Part shown: positions 8,102 to 15,136 of the stretch, piece by piece | Layout: each line of letters opens with the position of its first letter | Numbering within the stretch: the first letter of the stretch is position 1 | Origin: AVCC01 sp041736255 | GTDB lineage: Bacteria > Pseudomonadota > Gammaproteobacteria > Burkholderiales > Burkholderiaceae_D | Direction: 5' to 3' | NCBI GenBank assembly: GCA_041736255.1 | Contig: JBGSTZ010000137.1 | Location: forward strand, 1 to 19,190 | Length of the DNA stretch: 19,190 nucleotides | Made by a program: the position numbers and the translations under genes | Notes under the pieces: generated by a model | Database searches by the model: none | Told to the model about the DNA's origin: nothing | The model's input: only the letters and a program-made list of their open reading frames with translations

Positions 8102-8211
8102 GATAACTGTTCTGTGAAAATCAAACCGCATAGAGATCAACACATTGTTTTGTTCAGCGTAATGGCTGTGCTTCAGGTCAAGCGAGAAACTAAAGTCGGC
8201 AGCATTGTTCC

Positions 8212-9426
8212 TCAGAACGCGTCGCCGGGCACACGTACCCAGCCTTCCATCAGCACCCGGGCGCTGCGACTCATGATGGCCTTGGTCACAGTCCATTCAT
8301 CATTAACTTGACAGGCTTCTGCACCCACCCGCAAGGTGCCCGAGGGATGGCCGAAACGCACCGCCGCTTTTTGTGAATCATGCGCACTGCCGCCGGCGGC
8401 AAGATTCACCAGCGTGCCCGGTATCGCTGCGGCGGCACCGATGGCAACAGCTGCCGTACCCATCATCGCGTGATGCAGCTTGCCCATGGACATTGCGCGC
8501 ACCAGCAGGTCGATGTCACCGGCAGCGACATGCTTGCCACTGGAGGAGATGTAATCGGCTGGCTTGGCGACAAAAGCAACCTTAGGAGTGTGCTGGCGAT
8601 TTACGGCTTCATCAATATGTTTGATCAGGCCCATGCGCACTGCGCCATAGGCACGAATGGCCTCAAACTTGGCCAATGCCTTGGCATCGCTATTGATGGC
8701 ATCTTGTAGTTCGATGCCGGTATAACCGATATCTTCAGCATTCACGAAGATGGTCGGGATGCCGGCATTGATCATTGTGACTTTCAGTGTGCCGCCCGGC
8801 ACCACATCTGCGGGCACTTCAAGATCATCAATCAGGTGTCCAGTCGGGAACATGGAACCGCCCGCGCCTTCTTCATCGGCGGCAGGGTTCATGAATTCGA
8901 GCTGCACTTCTGCTGCGGGGAAGGTAACACCATCAAGCTCGAAGTCACCGGTTTCCTGTACTGCACCGTCTGTAATGGGAACGTGCGCGATGATGGTCTT
9001 GGCGATATTCGCCTGCCAGATGCGAACGACTGCAATACCATTTTGCGGGATGCGGCTGGCTTCGACCAGTCCGCTGCTGATGGCAAATGAGCCCACGGCG
9101 GCAGAAAGGTTGCCGCAGTTGCCGCTCCAGTCGACAAATGCCTTGTCGATGGATACTTGGCCGAACAGGTAATCGACATCGTGGTCAGTCTTGCTGCTCT
9201 TGGACAGGATGACCGTCTTGCTAGTGCTGGAAGTCGCCCCGCCCATGCCGTCGGTCTGCTTGCCGTAAGGATCGGGGCTTCCGATCACCCGCAACAACAG
9301 CGCATCGCGTGCTGCACCGGGAACCTGTGCGGCCTCGGGTAAATCCTGCAGGCGAAAAAATACGCCTTTGCTCGTACCGCCACGCATATAGGTGGCGGGA
9401 ATCTTGATTTGAGGTACGTTAGCCAT
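8212..9426 (-). CDS. prpF: 2-methylaconitate isomerase PrpF
   Basis: The 404-residue protein is PrpF, a member of the diaminopimelate-epimerase-like fold family. It isomerises the 2-methylaconitate made by AcnD so that the cycle can run without PrpD. Recognisable segments are the N-terminal IPATYMRGGTSKGVFF, DPYGKQTDGMGGATSSTSK near residue 52, the DWSGNCGNLSAAVG motif near residue 98 (Cys in the active-site position), and the C-terminal half with SMGKLHHAMMGTAAVAIGAA. Length agrees with family members of about 390-400. It is the last gene of prpB-prpC-lipoprotein-acnD-prpF. It lies 108 bases after acnD, a gap filled by a REP-like hairpin, and its ribosome site (ACGAGAAAAC before ATG) is weak. 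Confidence 0.95.
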   Translation of the reverse strand: MANVPQIKIPATYMRGGTSKGVFFRLQDLPEAAQVPGAARDALLLRVIGSPDPYGKQTDGMGGATSSTSKTVILSKSSKTDHDVDYLFGQVSIDKAFVDWSGNCGNLSAAVGSFAISSGLVEASRIPQNGIAVVRIWQANIAKTIIAHVPITDGAVQETGDFELDGVTFPAAEVQLEFMNPAADEEGAGGSMFPTGHLIDDLEVPADVVPGGTLKVTMINAGIPTIFVNAEDIGYTGIELQDAINSDAKALAKFEAIRAYGAVRMGLIKHIDEAVNRQHTPKVAFVAKPADYISSSGKHVAAGDIDLLVRAMSMGKLHHAMMGTAAVAIGAAAAIPGTLVNLAAGGSAHDSQKAAVRFGHPSGTLRVGAEACQVNDEWTVTKAIMSRSARVLMEGWVRVPGDAF

Positions 9427-9456
9427 GAATGTTTTCTCGTTGTTTGTTCCTTTTAT

Positions 9457-9521
9457 GGCGGAAGGCGCTGCGCTTTTCCGCCCTACAAGGGGGCCGTAGG
9501 GCGGAAAAAGCGCTTTCCGCC
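9457..9521. repeat. REP-like palindromic element between acnD and prpF
   Basis: Arms 9457-9486 and 9496-9521 form a long inverted repeat: GGCGGAA...GCGCT...TTTTCCGCCCTAC against GTAGGGCGGAAAAAGCGC...TTCCGCC, with a four-base length difference and a nine-base loop. GTAGGGCGGAAAAGCGC-type palindromes are common dispersed intergenic repeats in beta- and gammaproteobacteria. Lying inside an operon, the hairpin could shield the upstream mRNA or reduce read-through into prpF. Confidence 0.75.
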
Positions 9522-9534
9522 GAACGACAGTTTC

Positions 9535-12132
9535 TTAAGCAGCCTTGGAAGAAGACTCGAGGAAGTCCTGCGCGAAACGCTGTAGCACACCGCCGGCTTC
9601 GTAGATCGACACTTCTTCAGCGGTATCGAGACGGCAGATCACTGGCACTTCGACCCGCTCGCCGTTCTTGCGGTTGATCACCAATGTCAGAGTCGAACGC
9701 GGTGTACGTTCACCGATGACATCGAAAGTTTCGGTGCCGTCGATTGCGAGCGTCTTGCGGTTGACCCCCGGCTGAAACTCCAGCGGAAGCGTGCCCATGC
9801 CGACCAGATTGGTGCGGTGGATACGCTCGAAGCCTTCGGCCACAATGGCTTCCACACCGGCAAGGCGCACGCCTTTGGCGGCCCAGTCACGTGAAGATCC
9901 CTGACCGTAGTCGGCGCCGGCAATGATAATCAATGGCTGCTTGCGCTCCATGTAGGTTTCAATTGCTTCCCACATGCGGGTGACCTTGCCTTCCGGTTCG
10001 ATACGGGTCAACGAGCCCGCTTTCATCTTGCCGTCCACCACTGCCATTTCGTTCTTCAGGGTCGGGTTGGCAAAAGTGGCGCGCTGCGCGGTTAGGTGAT
10101 CGCCACGATGCGTTGCATAGGAATTGAAGTCCTCTTCCGGCAAGCCCATTTTCGCCAGGTAGGCGCCGGCTGCGCTGTTGAGCATGATGGCGTTTGACGG
10201 CGACATATGGTCGGTCGTGATGTTGTCACCTAACACCGCCAGCGGTCGCATGCCCTTGAGCGTGCGCTCACCGGTCAACGCGCCTTCCCAATAAGGTGGA
10301 CGGCGGATGTAAGTGGTCTGTGGGCGCCACTCATACAGCGGACTGACCTTCTCGCCATCGTCTGCCTGCTTGGCAAACATCGGGACGTAGACCTTGCGGA
10401 ACTGCTCGGGCTTCACGCTGGAAGCGACGATGGCGTCGATTTCTTCATCAGACGGCCAGATGTCTTTTAGTGTCACCGGCTTGCCTTCGGGGTCGAGACC
10501 CAGAACGTCTTTCTCGATATCGAAACGGATGGTGCCAGCAATCGCATAAGCAACAACCAAAGGCGGCGAAGCCAGGAAAGCTTCTTTGGCGTATGGGTGG
10601 ATGCGACCGTCGAAGTTACGGTTGCCGGACAGCACGGCTGTGGTGTACAGATCGCGCTCCAGAACTTCTTTCTGAATCACCGGATCGAGCGCGCCGGACA
10701 TGCCGTTGCAGGTGGTGCAGGCAAAAGCCACAACACCGAAGCCCAATTTCTCCAGTTCTGGTAGCAGTTTGGCTTCTTCAAGATAGAGCTGTACAGTCTT
10801 GGACCCCGGTGCCAGCGAGCTTTTCACCCAAGGCTTACGGGTCAGGCCCAGCTTATTCGCGTTGCGGGCGATAAGACCGGCAGCAATCATGTTGCGCGGA
10901 TTATTGGTGTTGGTGCAACTGGTGATGGCAGCGATGATCACCGCACCGTCAGGCATTAAGCCCGGTTCGTTCTCTACCTTGCCGCTAATACCGCGCGCAG
11001 CCAACTCGGAAGTTGGCACGCGGTTGTGCGGGTTGCTTGGTCCGGCAATGTTGCGCACTACTGAGGACAGGTCGAATTTGAGTACGCGCTCGTACTCGGC
11101 ACTCTTCAAACTGTCTGCCCACAGGCCGGTGGCTTTGGCGTAAGTTTCCACCAGTTTGACTTGCTCATCGTCACGACCAGTGAGCTTCAGGTATTTGATG
11201 GTCTGCTCGTCGATGTAGAACATCGCCGCGGTGGCACCGAACTCCGGCGTCATATTCGAGATAGTCGCGCGGTCGCCCAGCGTCAGGTTGGAAGCGCCTT
11301 CACCGTAGAACTCCAGGTAAGAGGACACCACTTTCTGTGTGCGCAGGAATTCGGTCAGCGCCAACACGATGTCCGTCGCGGTGATGCCTGGCTGCGGACG
11401 GCCGGAGAGTTCCACTCCGATGATGTCCGGCAGGCGCATCCAGGAGGCTCGGCCCAACATCACGCTTTCGGCCTCCAGGCCACCCACGCCGATGGAGATT
11501 ACGCCCAGGGCGTCGACCATCGGGGTATGGCTGTCGGTGCCGACCAGAGTATCCGGGAAGGCGACGCCGTCTTTTACCTGCACCACCGGGCTCATGCGTT
11601 CGAGGTTAATTTGATGCAGGATGCCGTTGCCAGAAGGAATCACGTCGACGTTCTTGAACGCTTTTTTGGTCCAGTCAATGAAGTCGAAACGGTCTTCGTT
11701 ACGACGATCTTCGATGGCGCGGTTCTTGGCGAACGCGTCCGGATCGAAACCGCCGCACTCCACCGCCAGCGAGTGGTCTACCACCAGCTGCGTCGGCACG
11801 ACTGGATTGACCAGTGCGGGGTCACCGCCCTGAAGGGCAATCGCGTCACGCAGGCCAGCGAGGTCAACCAGTGCGGTCTGGCCCAGGATGTCATGACAAA
11901 TCACACGAGCCGGGAACCATGGAAAGTCCAGATCGCTTTTGCGCTCGATGAATTGTTTCAGGGAATCGTTCAGGGTGGCGGGATCACAACGGCGTACCAA
12001 GTTCTCAGCCAGTACGCGTGAGGTGTACGGCAGCTTGTCATAGGCGCCGGGCTGGATCGCGTCGACCGCAGCACGCGTGTCGAAAAAATCCAGCTTGGTG
12101 CCCGGTAGTGGTTTGCGGTTTATGGTGTTCAC
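9535..12132 (-). CDS. acnD: Fe/S-dependent 2-methylcitrate dehydratase AcnD
   Basis: The 865-residue aconitase-family protein dehydrates 2-methylcitrate; with PrpF it replaces PrpD in the methylcitrate cycle. The three [4Fe-4S] cysteines are visible: Cys406 in ITSCTNTNNP and Cys472 and Cys475 in ACTTCNGMSG. The swivel domain (about 660-840) carries the GADYGQGSSRDWAAKG active-site serine/arginine motif. I call AcnD rather than AcnA from its place between prpC and prpF and from its N-terminus (PGTKLDFFDTRAAVDAIQPG). The start is GTG with only a weak GGA eight bases upstream; no better start is in frame. It follows the lipoprotein gene by 115 bases. The Fe-S cluster makes this step oxygen-sensitive, unlike PrpD. 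Confidence 0.95.
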   Translation of the reverse strand: MNTINRKPLPGTKLDFFDTRAAVDAIQPGAYDKLPYTSRVLAENLVRRCDPATLNDSLKQFIERKSDLDFPWFPARVICHDILGQTALVDLAGLRDAIALQGGDPALVNPVVPTQLVVDHSLAVECGGFDPDAFAKNRAIEDRRNEDRFDFIDWTKKAFKNVDVIPSGNGILHQINLERMSPVVQVKDGVAFPDTLVGTDSHTPMVDALGVISIGVGGLEAESVMLGRASWMRLPDIIGVELSGRPQPGITATDIVLALTEFLRTQKVVSSYLEFYGEGASNLTLGDRATISNMTPEFGATAAMFYIDEQTIKYLKLTGRDDEQVKLVETYAKATGLWADSLKSAEYERVLKFDLSSVVRNIAGPSNPHNRVPTSELAARGISGKVENEPGLMPDGAVIIAAITSCTNTNNPRNMIAAGLIARNANKLGLTRKPWVKSSLAPGSKTVQLYLEEAKLLPELEKLGFGVVAFACTTCNGMSGALDPVIQKEVLERDLYTTAVLSGNRNFDGRIHPYAKEAFLASPPLVVAYAIAGTIRFDIEKDVLGLDPEGKPVTLKDIWPSDEEIDAIVASSVKPEQFRKVYVPMFAKQADDGEKVSPLYEWRPQTTYIRRPPYWEGALTGERTLKGMRPLAVLGDNITTDHMSPSNAIMLNSAAGAYLAKMGLPEEDFNSYATHRGDHLTAQRATFANPTLKNEMAVVDGKMKAGSLTRIEPEGKVTRMWEAIETYMERKQPLIIIAGADYGQGSSRDWAAKGVRLAGVEAIVAEGFERIHRTNLVGMGTLPLEFQPGVNRKTLAIDGTETFDVIGERTPRSTLTLVINRKNGERVEVPVICRLDTAEEVSIYEAGGVLQRFAQDFLESSSKAA

Positions 12133-12233
12133 GAATTAGTCCAGAAAGAGTGTGATGGCCAAGGAGATTTGCTTACGGTCATTGGCCGGCACGAACTGCA
12201 GGGAGTCGAAGCCGACATCCCTGCGCAAAAAAT

Positions 12234-12254
12234 TTATCGGTTATCGATTATCGG
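12234..12254. repeat. Three tandem heptamers TTATCGR at the end of the lipoprotein gene
   Basis: TTATCGG, TTATCGA and TTATCGG follow each other without spacing. The third one contains the stop codon of the lipoprotein gene (read on the minus strand). The rest of the 115-bp gap up to acnD shows no promoter or terminator I would defend. The repeat may be slippage-generated and could shift the exact stop of the small gene between strains. Confidence 0.6.
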
Positions 12255-12643
12255 GTATGACATTCGTTAGCAAGCTGATGGCCTGCCTTGGCGTTCAAAA
12301 GCATGGATTTGGCCGGAATCTGAATCCAGACGTGACCGCTGGCCACATCTTCATAGCGCAATGCGCCGGTAGAAGTCGTAACCGCTTGCAGCGGATAGGA
12401 GCGCCCCTTCCAAGCTACATTGATCGCGTCCGGATGCTTCAAGTCGGCACTTACGTCAACCTGATTGCCCAGTTCACACCGAAAGTTGCCTGCAATCAAA
12501 AGTGTTTTAGCATACGCTGCCGGCTGCAGCATCGGTATTGAAGCCACTGGCTCCGGCTTGGTTTCCGACAGTGACACCTTAGATGCACAAGAGGACAATA
12601 AGGCGACGAAAACCAGGGTGGATGTCAGTCTCAGGGCAAACAT
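12248..12643 (-). CDS. Small lipoprotein, MliC-like (lysozyme-inhibitor fold)
   Basis: The start is the ATG at 12643 (131 residues), supported by GGAG six bases upstream; a TTG at 12655 is in frame but would swallow this ribosome site. The protein begins with a lipoprotein signal: basic start, hydrophobic stretch (LTSTLVFVALL) and the lipobox LSSC with the lipidated cysteine at residue 19. The mature part resembles the MliC/PliC family (inhibitors of C-type lysozyme): a Cys after a beta strand (FRCELG), a TGALRYED segment corresponding to SGARY, then VWIQIP and a final ANEC cysteine, likely disulphide-bonded to the first. Its place inside the methylcitrate operon, 37 bases after prpC and before acnD, has no obvious metabolic explanation. 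Similarity is by eye; lysozyme inhibition is not shown. Confidence 0.72.
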   Translation of the reverse strand: MFALRLTSTLVFVALLSSCASKVSLSETKPEPVASIPMLQPAAYAKTLLIAGNFRCELGNQVDVSADLKHPDAINVAWKGRSYPLQAVTTSTGALRYEDVASGHVWIQIPAKSMLLNAKAGHQLANECHTR

Positions 12644-12680
12644 AATATTCTCCAATACCGATACGCGCCGGCCGGGTTGG

Positions 12681-13832
12681 CTAGCGTTCGCCGATTGCTA
12701 CGAATTTTAAATCGTCTGGACCGACATAATTTGCGGAAGGTCGAATAATTTTGTTATCGATGCGTTGTTCGATAATGTGCGCGGCCCAACCTGAGGTGCG
12801 GGCAATCACAAACAACGGCGTAAACATTGCAGTTGGCACCCCCATCATGTGATATGACACTGCCGAGAACCAGTCCAGGTTCGGGAACATTTGTTTAATG
12901 TCCCACATCACGGTTTCCAGGCGCTCGGCAATGTCGAACATTGCAGTCGAACCGGCTTCCACTGACAAATTCCGTGCAACTTCTTTGATGACCTTGTTGC
13001 GCGGGTCGGATACGGTGTACACCGGATGACCGAAACCGATCACAACTTCCTTGTTTTCAACGCGGTTGCGGATGTCGGCTTCAGCCTCGTCAGGATTGTC
13101 GTAACGCTTCTGAATTTCTAGCGCAACCTCATTAGCGCCGCCGTGTTTTGGACCGCGCAAAGCACCGATTCCGCCCGTGATGGCGGAGTAAATATCGGAA
13201 CCGGTGCCAGCGATAACACGACTGGTAAAGGTGGACGCATTGAATTCATGTTCCGCGTACAAGATCAGCGAAGTGTGCATCGCTTTTTCCCATGAGGCAG
13301 ATGGTTTTACGCCATGCAGCAAGTGCAGGAAATGGCCGCCAATCGAGTCGTCGTCGGTTTCAACGTCGATGCGCTTGCCGTTGGTGCTGAAGTGATACCA
13401 ATACAACAACATAGAACCGAATGATGCCATCAGACGATCAGCGATATCGCGCGCGCCGGGGACGTTGTGATCATCTTTTTCTGGTAGTGTGCAGCCGAGT
13501 ACCGAGATACCGGTGCGCATTACGTCCATCGGGTGCGATGCGGCAGGCAGCGCTTCCAGCGCAGCCTTGACGCTGGCAGGTAAGCCGCGCAGGGATTTCA
13601 GTTTAGCTTTGTAGCCTTTTAGTTCAGCTGCGGTCGGCAATTTTCCGTGTACCAGCAGGTAAGCGACTTCTTCGAATTCGCAGGTCTCGGCGATATCCAG
13701 AATGTCATAACCACGGTAATGCAGGTCGTTGCCGGTCTTGCCGACGGAACACAATGCGGTGTTACCTGCCGTTACGCCGGACAGCGCGACAGATTTTTTA
13801 GGCTTGAAGCTTGCTACTTGCGGTGCGCTCAT
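12681..13832 (-). CDS. prpC: 2-methylcitrate synthase PrpC
   Basis: The 383-residue citrate-synthase-family enzyme condenses propionyl-CoA with oxaloacetate to 2-methylcitrate. Active-site residues are visible as His230 (GPKHGGANE), His269 (GFGHPVYTVSDPR) and Asp320 (LDWFSAVSYHMMG). Its short length and the missing N-terminal domain of the hexameric, NADH-sensitive GltA type (about 430 residues) place it with PrpC/short citrate synthases, as does the prp context. The ATG is preceded by AGGAAAC seven bases upstream. It lies 158 bases after prpB, a gap with a small hairpin (13868-13893), and 37 bases before the lipoprotein gene. Some residual citrate synthase activity is usual in the family. 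Confidence 0.95.
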   Translation of the reverse strand: MSAPQVASFKPKKSVALSGVTAGNTALCSVGKTGNDLHYRGYDILDIAETCEFEEVAYLLVHGKLPTAAELKGYKAKLKSLRGLPASVKAALEALPAASHPMDVMRTGISVLGCTLPEKDDHNVPGARDIADRLMASFGSMLLYWYHFSTNGKRIDVETDDDSIGGHFLHLLHGVKPSASWEKAMHTSLILYAEHEFNASTFTSRVIAGTGSDIYSAITGGIGALRGPKHGGANEVALEIQKRYDNPDEAEADIRNRVENKEVVIGFGHPVYTVSDPRNKVIKEVARNLSVEAGSTAMFDIAERLETVMWDIKQMFPNLDWFSAVSYHMMGVPTAMFTPLFVIARTSGWAAHIIEQRIDNKIIRPSANYVGPDDLKFVAIGER

Positions 13833-13867
13833 TTTTTGTTTCCTAACTAAAAAAAATCTTCTTTCAA

Positions 13868-13893
13868 GTGTGCAGGCATTGCGGCATGCACAC
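13868..13893. other. Small inverted repeat in the prpB-prpC gap
   Basis: GTGTGCA (13868-13874) and TGCACAC (13887-13893) form a perfect seven-base-pair stem with a 12-base loop. No T-run follows on the minus strand, so it is not a classical terminator. It could be an mRNA processing or stability element within the operon. The remaining bases of this 158-bp gap are AT-rich without other clear signals. Confidence 0.45.
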
Positions 13894-13990
13894 CTGAGAA
13901 TACACTACGAAATATTGTATTTCCGCTTCTATATCAACCGTGAACGCGAAAACTAAGCTGACAAAAAGCGTATTTTATTTGGCAATGGAA

Positions 13991-14878
13991 TTACTTCTTC
14001 TGTGCCGCAAACAAAGCGTCCAGATGCTGCTCAAAATCGTGGTAATTGATGCGATCGTACAGTTCCATGCGTGTTTGCATGGTGTCGAGCACATTCTGTT
14101 GCGTGCCGTCGCGGCGGATTGCGGTATACACGTTTTCGGCCGCCTTGTTCATCGCGCGGAAAGCCGACAATGGATACAGCACCAGACTGACATCGGCTGA
14201 TTTCAGCTCTTCCACCGTAAATAGCGGCGTAGCGCCGAATTCGGTGATGTTGGCCAATACCGGCACTTTGACTGCCGCAGCAAATTTCTGGTACATCGAC
14301 AGTTCGGTAATCGCTTCCGGAAACAGCATGTCAGCACCCGCTTCAACGTAAGCGATGGAGCGCTCCAACGCGGACTCCAACCCTTCGCTTGCCAGTGCAT
14401 CGGTGCGCGCCATGATCACGAAATTCTCATCGGTGCGGGCATCGACTGCAGCCTTGATGCGGTCCACCATTTCCTGCTTGCTGACGATTTCCTTGTTAGG
14501 ACGGTGACCGCAACGCTTGGCGCCGACCTGATCTTCGATATGGATTGCTGCTGCGCCGAATTTAATCATCGACTTAACAGTACGCGCTACATTGAATGCA
14601 CTGGAACCGAAACCGGTATCGACATCGACCAGCAGCGGCAAGTCGCAGACGTCGGTAATGCGGCGCACGTCGGTCAGGACGTCGTCCAGAGTGGAAATAC
14701 CAAGATCAGGCAGACCAAGCGAACCGGCTGCAACACCGCCACCAGACAAATAAATCGCCTTGAAACCGGCACGCTTGGCCAGCAGTGCGTGGTTGGCGTT
14801 AATCGCGCCGATTACTTGCAACGGGGACTCTTCTTGCATCGCCTTGCGGAAAGCGGCACCTGCGGAATATAAACTCAT
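13991..14878 (-). CDS. prpB: 2-methylisocitrate lyase PrpB
   Basis: The 295-residue enzyme cleaves 2-methylisocitrate to pyruvate and succinate, the last step of the methylcitrate cycle. It belongs to the isocitrate lyase/PEP mutase superfamily (TIM barrel). The signature KRCGHRPNKE carries the catalytic Cys123; the metal-binding DVDTGFG segment and HIEDQ precede it. The start is the ATG at 14878, with AAGGTG six bases upstream; the longer frame to 14908 adds ten residues without a ribosome site and would lie close to the predicted transcription start. As first gene of the operon it is preceded by a perfect sigma-54 promoter and diverges from prpR. PrpB homologues are usually 290-300 residues, in agreement. 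Confidence 0.95.
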   Translation of the reverse strand: MSLYSAGAAFRKAMQEESPLQVIGAINANHALLAKRAGFKAIYLSGGGVAAGSLGLPDLGISTLDDVLTDVRRITDVCDLPLLVDVDTGFGSSAFNVARTVKSMIKFGAAAIHIEDQVGAKRCGHRPNKEIVSKQEMVDRIKAAVDARTDENFVIMARTDALASEGLESALERSIAYVEAGADMLFPEAITELSMYQKFAAAVKVPVLANITEFGATPLFTVEELKSADVSLVLYPLSAFRAMNKAAENVYTAIRRDGTQQNVLDTMQTRMELYDRINYHDFEQHLDALFAAQKK

Positions 14879-14930
14879 GTTTTCACCTTGTCTGTTGAAA
14901 TGTTTCATCTAACTTTAACTGCGTACACTA

Positions 14931-14949
14931 TTGCAATCGCCGTGCCAAC
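14931..14949 (-). promoter_or_regulatory. Sigma-54 (-24/-12) promoter of the prpB operon
   Basis: On the minus strand TTGGCACGGCGATTGCAA matches the sigma-54 consensus YTGGCACG-N4-TTGCW at every fixed base, with GG at 14946-14945 and GC at 14934-14933 in the required spacing. The predicted transcription start is near 14921, giving a leader of about 43 bases before the prpB ATG. This agrees with PrpR being a sigma-54 activator. The roughly 180 bases upstream are AT-rich, suiting the DNA bending usually needed for such promoters. Confidence 0.9.
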
Positions 14950-15068
14950 ATAGTCGAATTTCCAGCATATATGCAATTAAAACTTAAAATATCCTGCATA
15001 TTCATTAGCTTAAATAATATTTTTATGCAATACACAACCTGCCGCAATGACATGATATGAACAATTTT

Positions 15069-15126
15069 TGTTTCATTCTCGTTACAATCATCGTCACATA
15101 TGAAACATTGAAACAATATTGAAACA
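15069..15126. promoter_or_regulatory. TGTTTCA/TGAAACA repeat cluster, candidate PrpR binding sites
   Basis: TGTTTCA lies at 15069-15075 and TGAAACA at 15101-15107, 15109-15115 and 15120-15126; one more TGTTTCA is at 14901-14907 in the prpB leader. The inverted and direct arrangement, 120-180 bases upstream of the -24 element, is the usual place of activator sites for sigma-54 promoters. The last copies end only 10 bases before the prpR ATG, so binding could also repress prpR. A possible -10 box for prpR is TACAAT (15083-15088). That PrpR is the binder is inference. Confidence 0.6.
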
Positions 15127-15136
15127 CAACTGGAAC

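Noticed and set aside
8036..8296. 86-codon minus-strand frame between prpF and prpE
   Set aside because: It overlaps the end of prpF in another frame and covers the terminator-like hairpin; no ribosome site or domain.
11161..12021. 286-codon open frame opposite acnD
   Set aside because: Antisense to well-conserved acnD sequence; no domain and no ribosome site.
8212..12132. Absence of prpD as a broken methylcitrate pathway
   Set aside because: AcnD plus PrpF is the known alternative to PrpD and both are intact here.
12644..12655. TTG start four codons upstream for the lipoprotein
   Set aside because: The GGAG ribosome site falls inside those codons and serves the ATG at 12643.
14879..14908. 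Longer prpB start adding ten residues
   Set aside because: No ribosome site precedes it; the inner ATG at 14878 has AAGGTG at good distance and matches PrpB N-termini.
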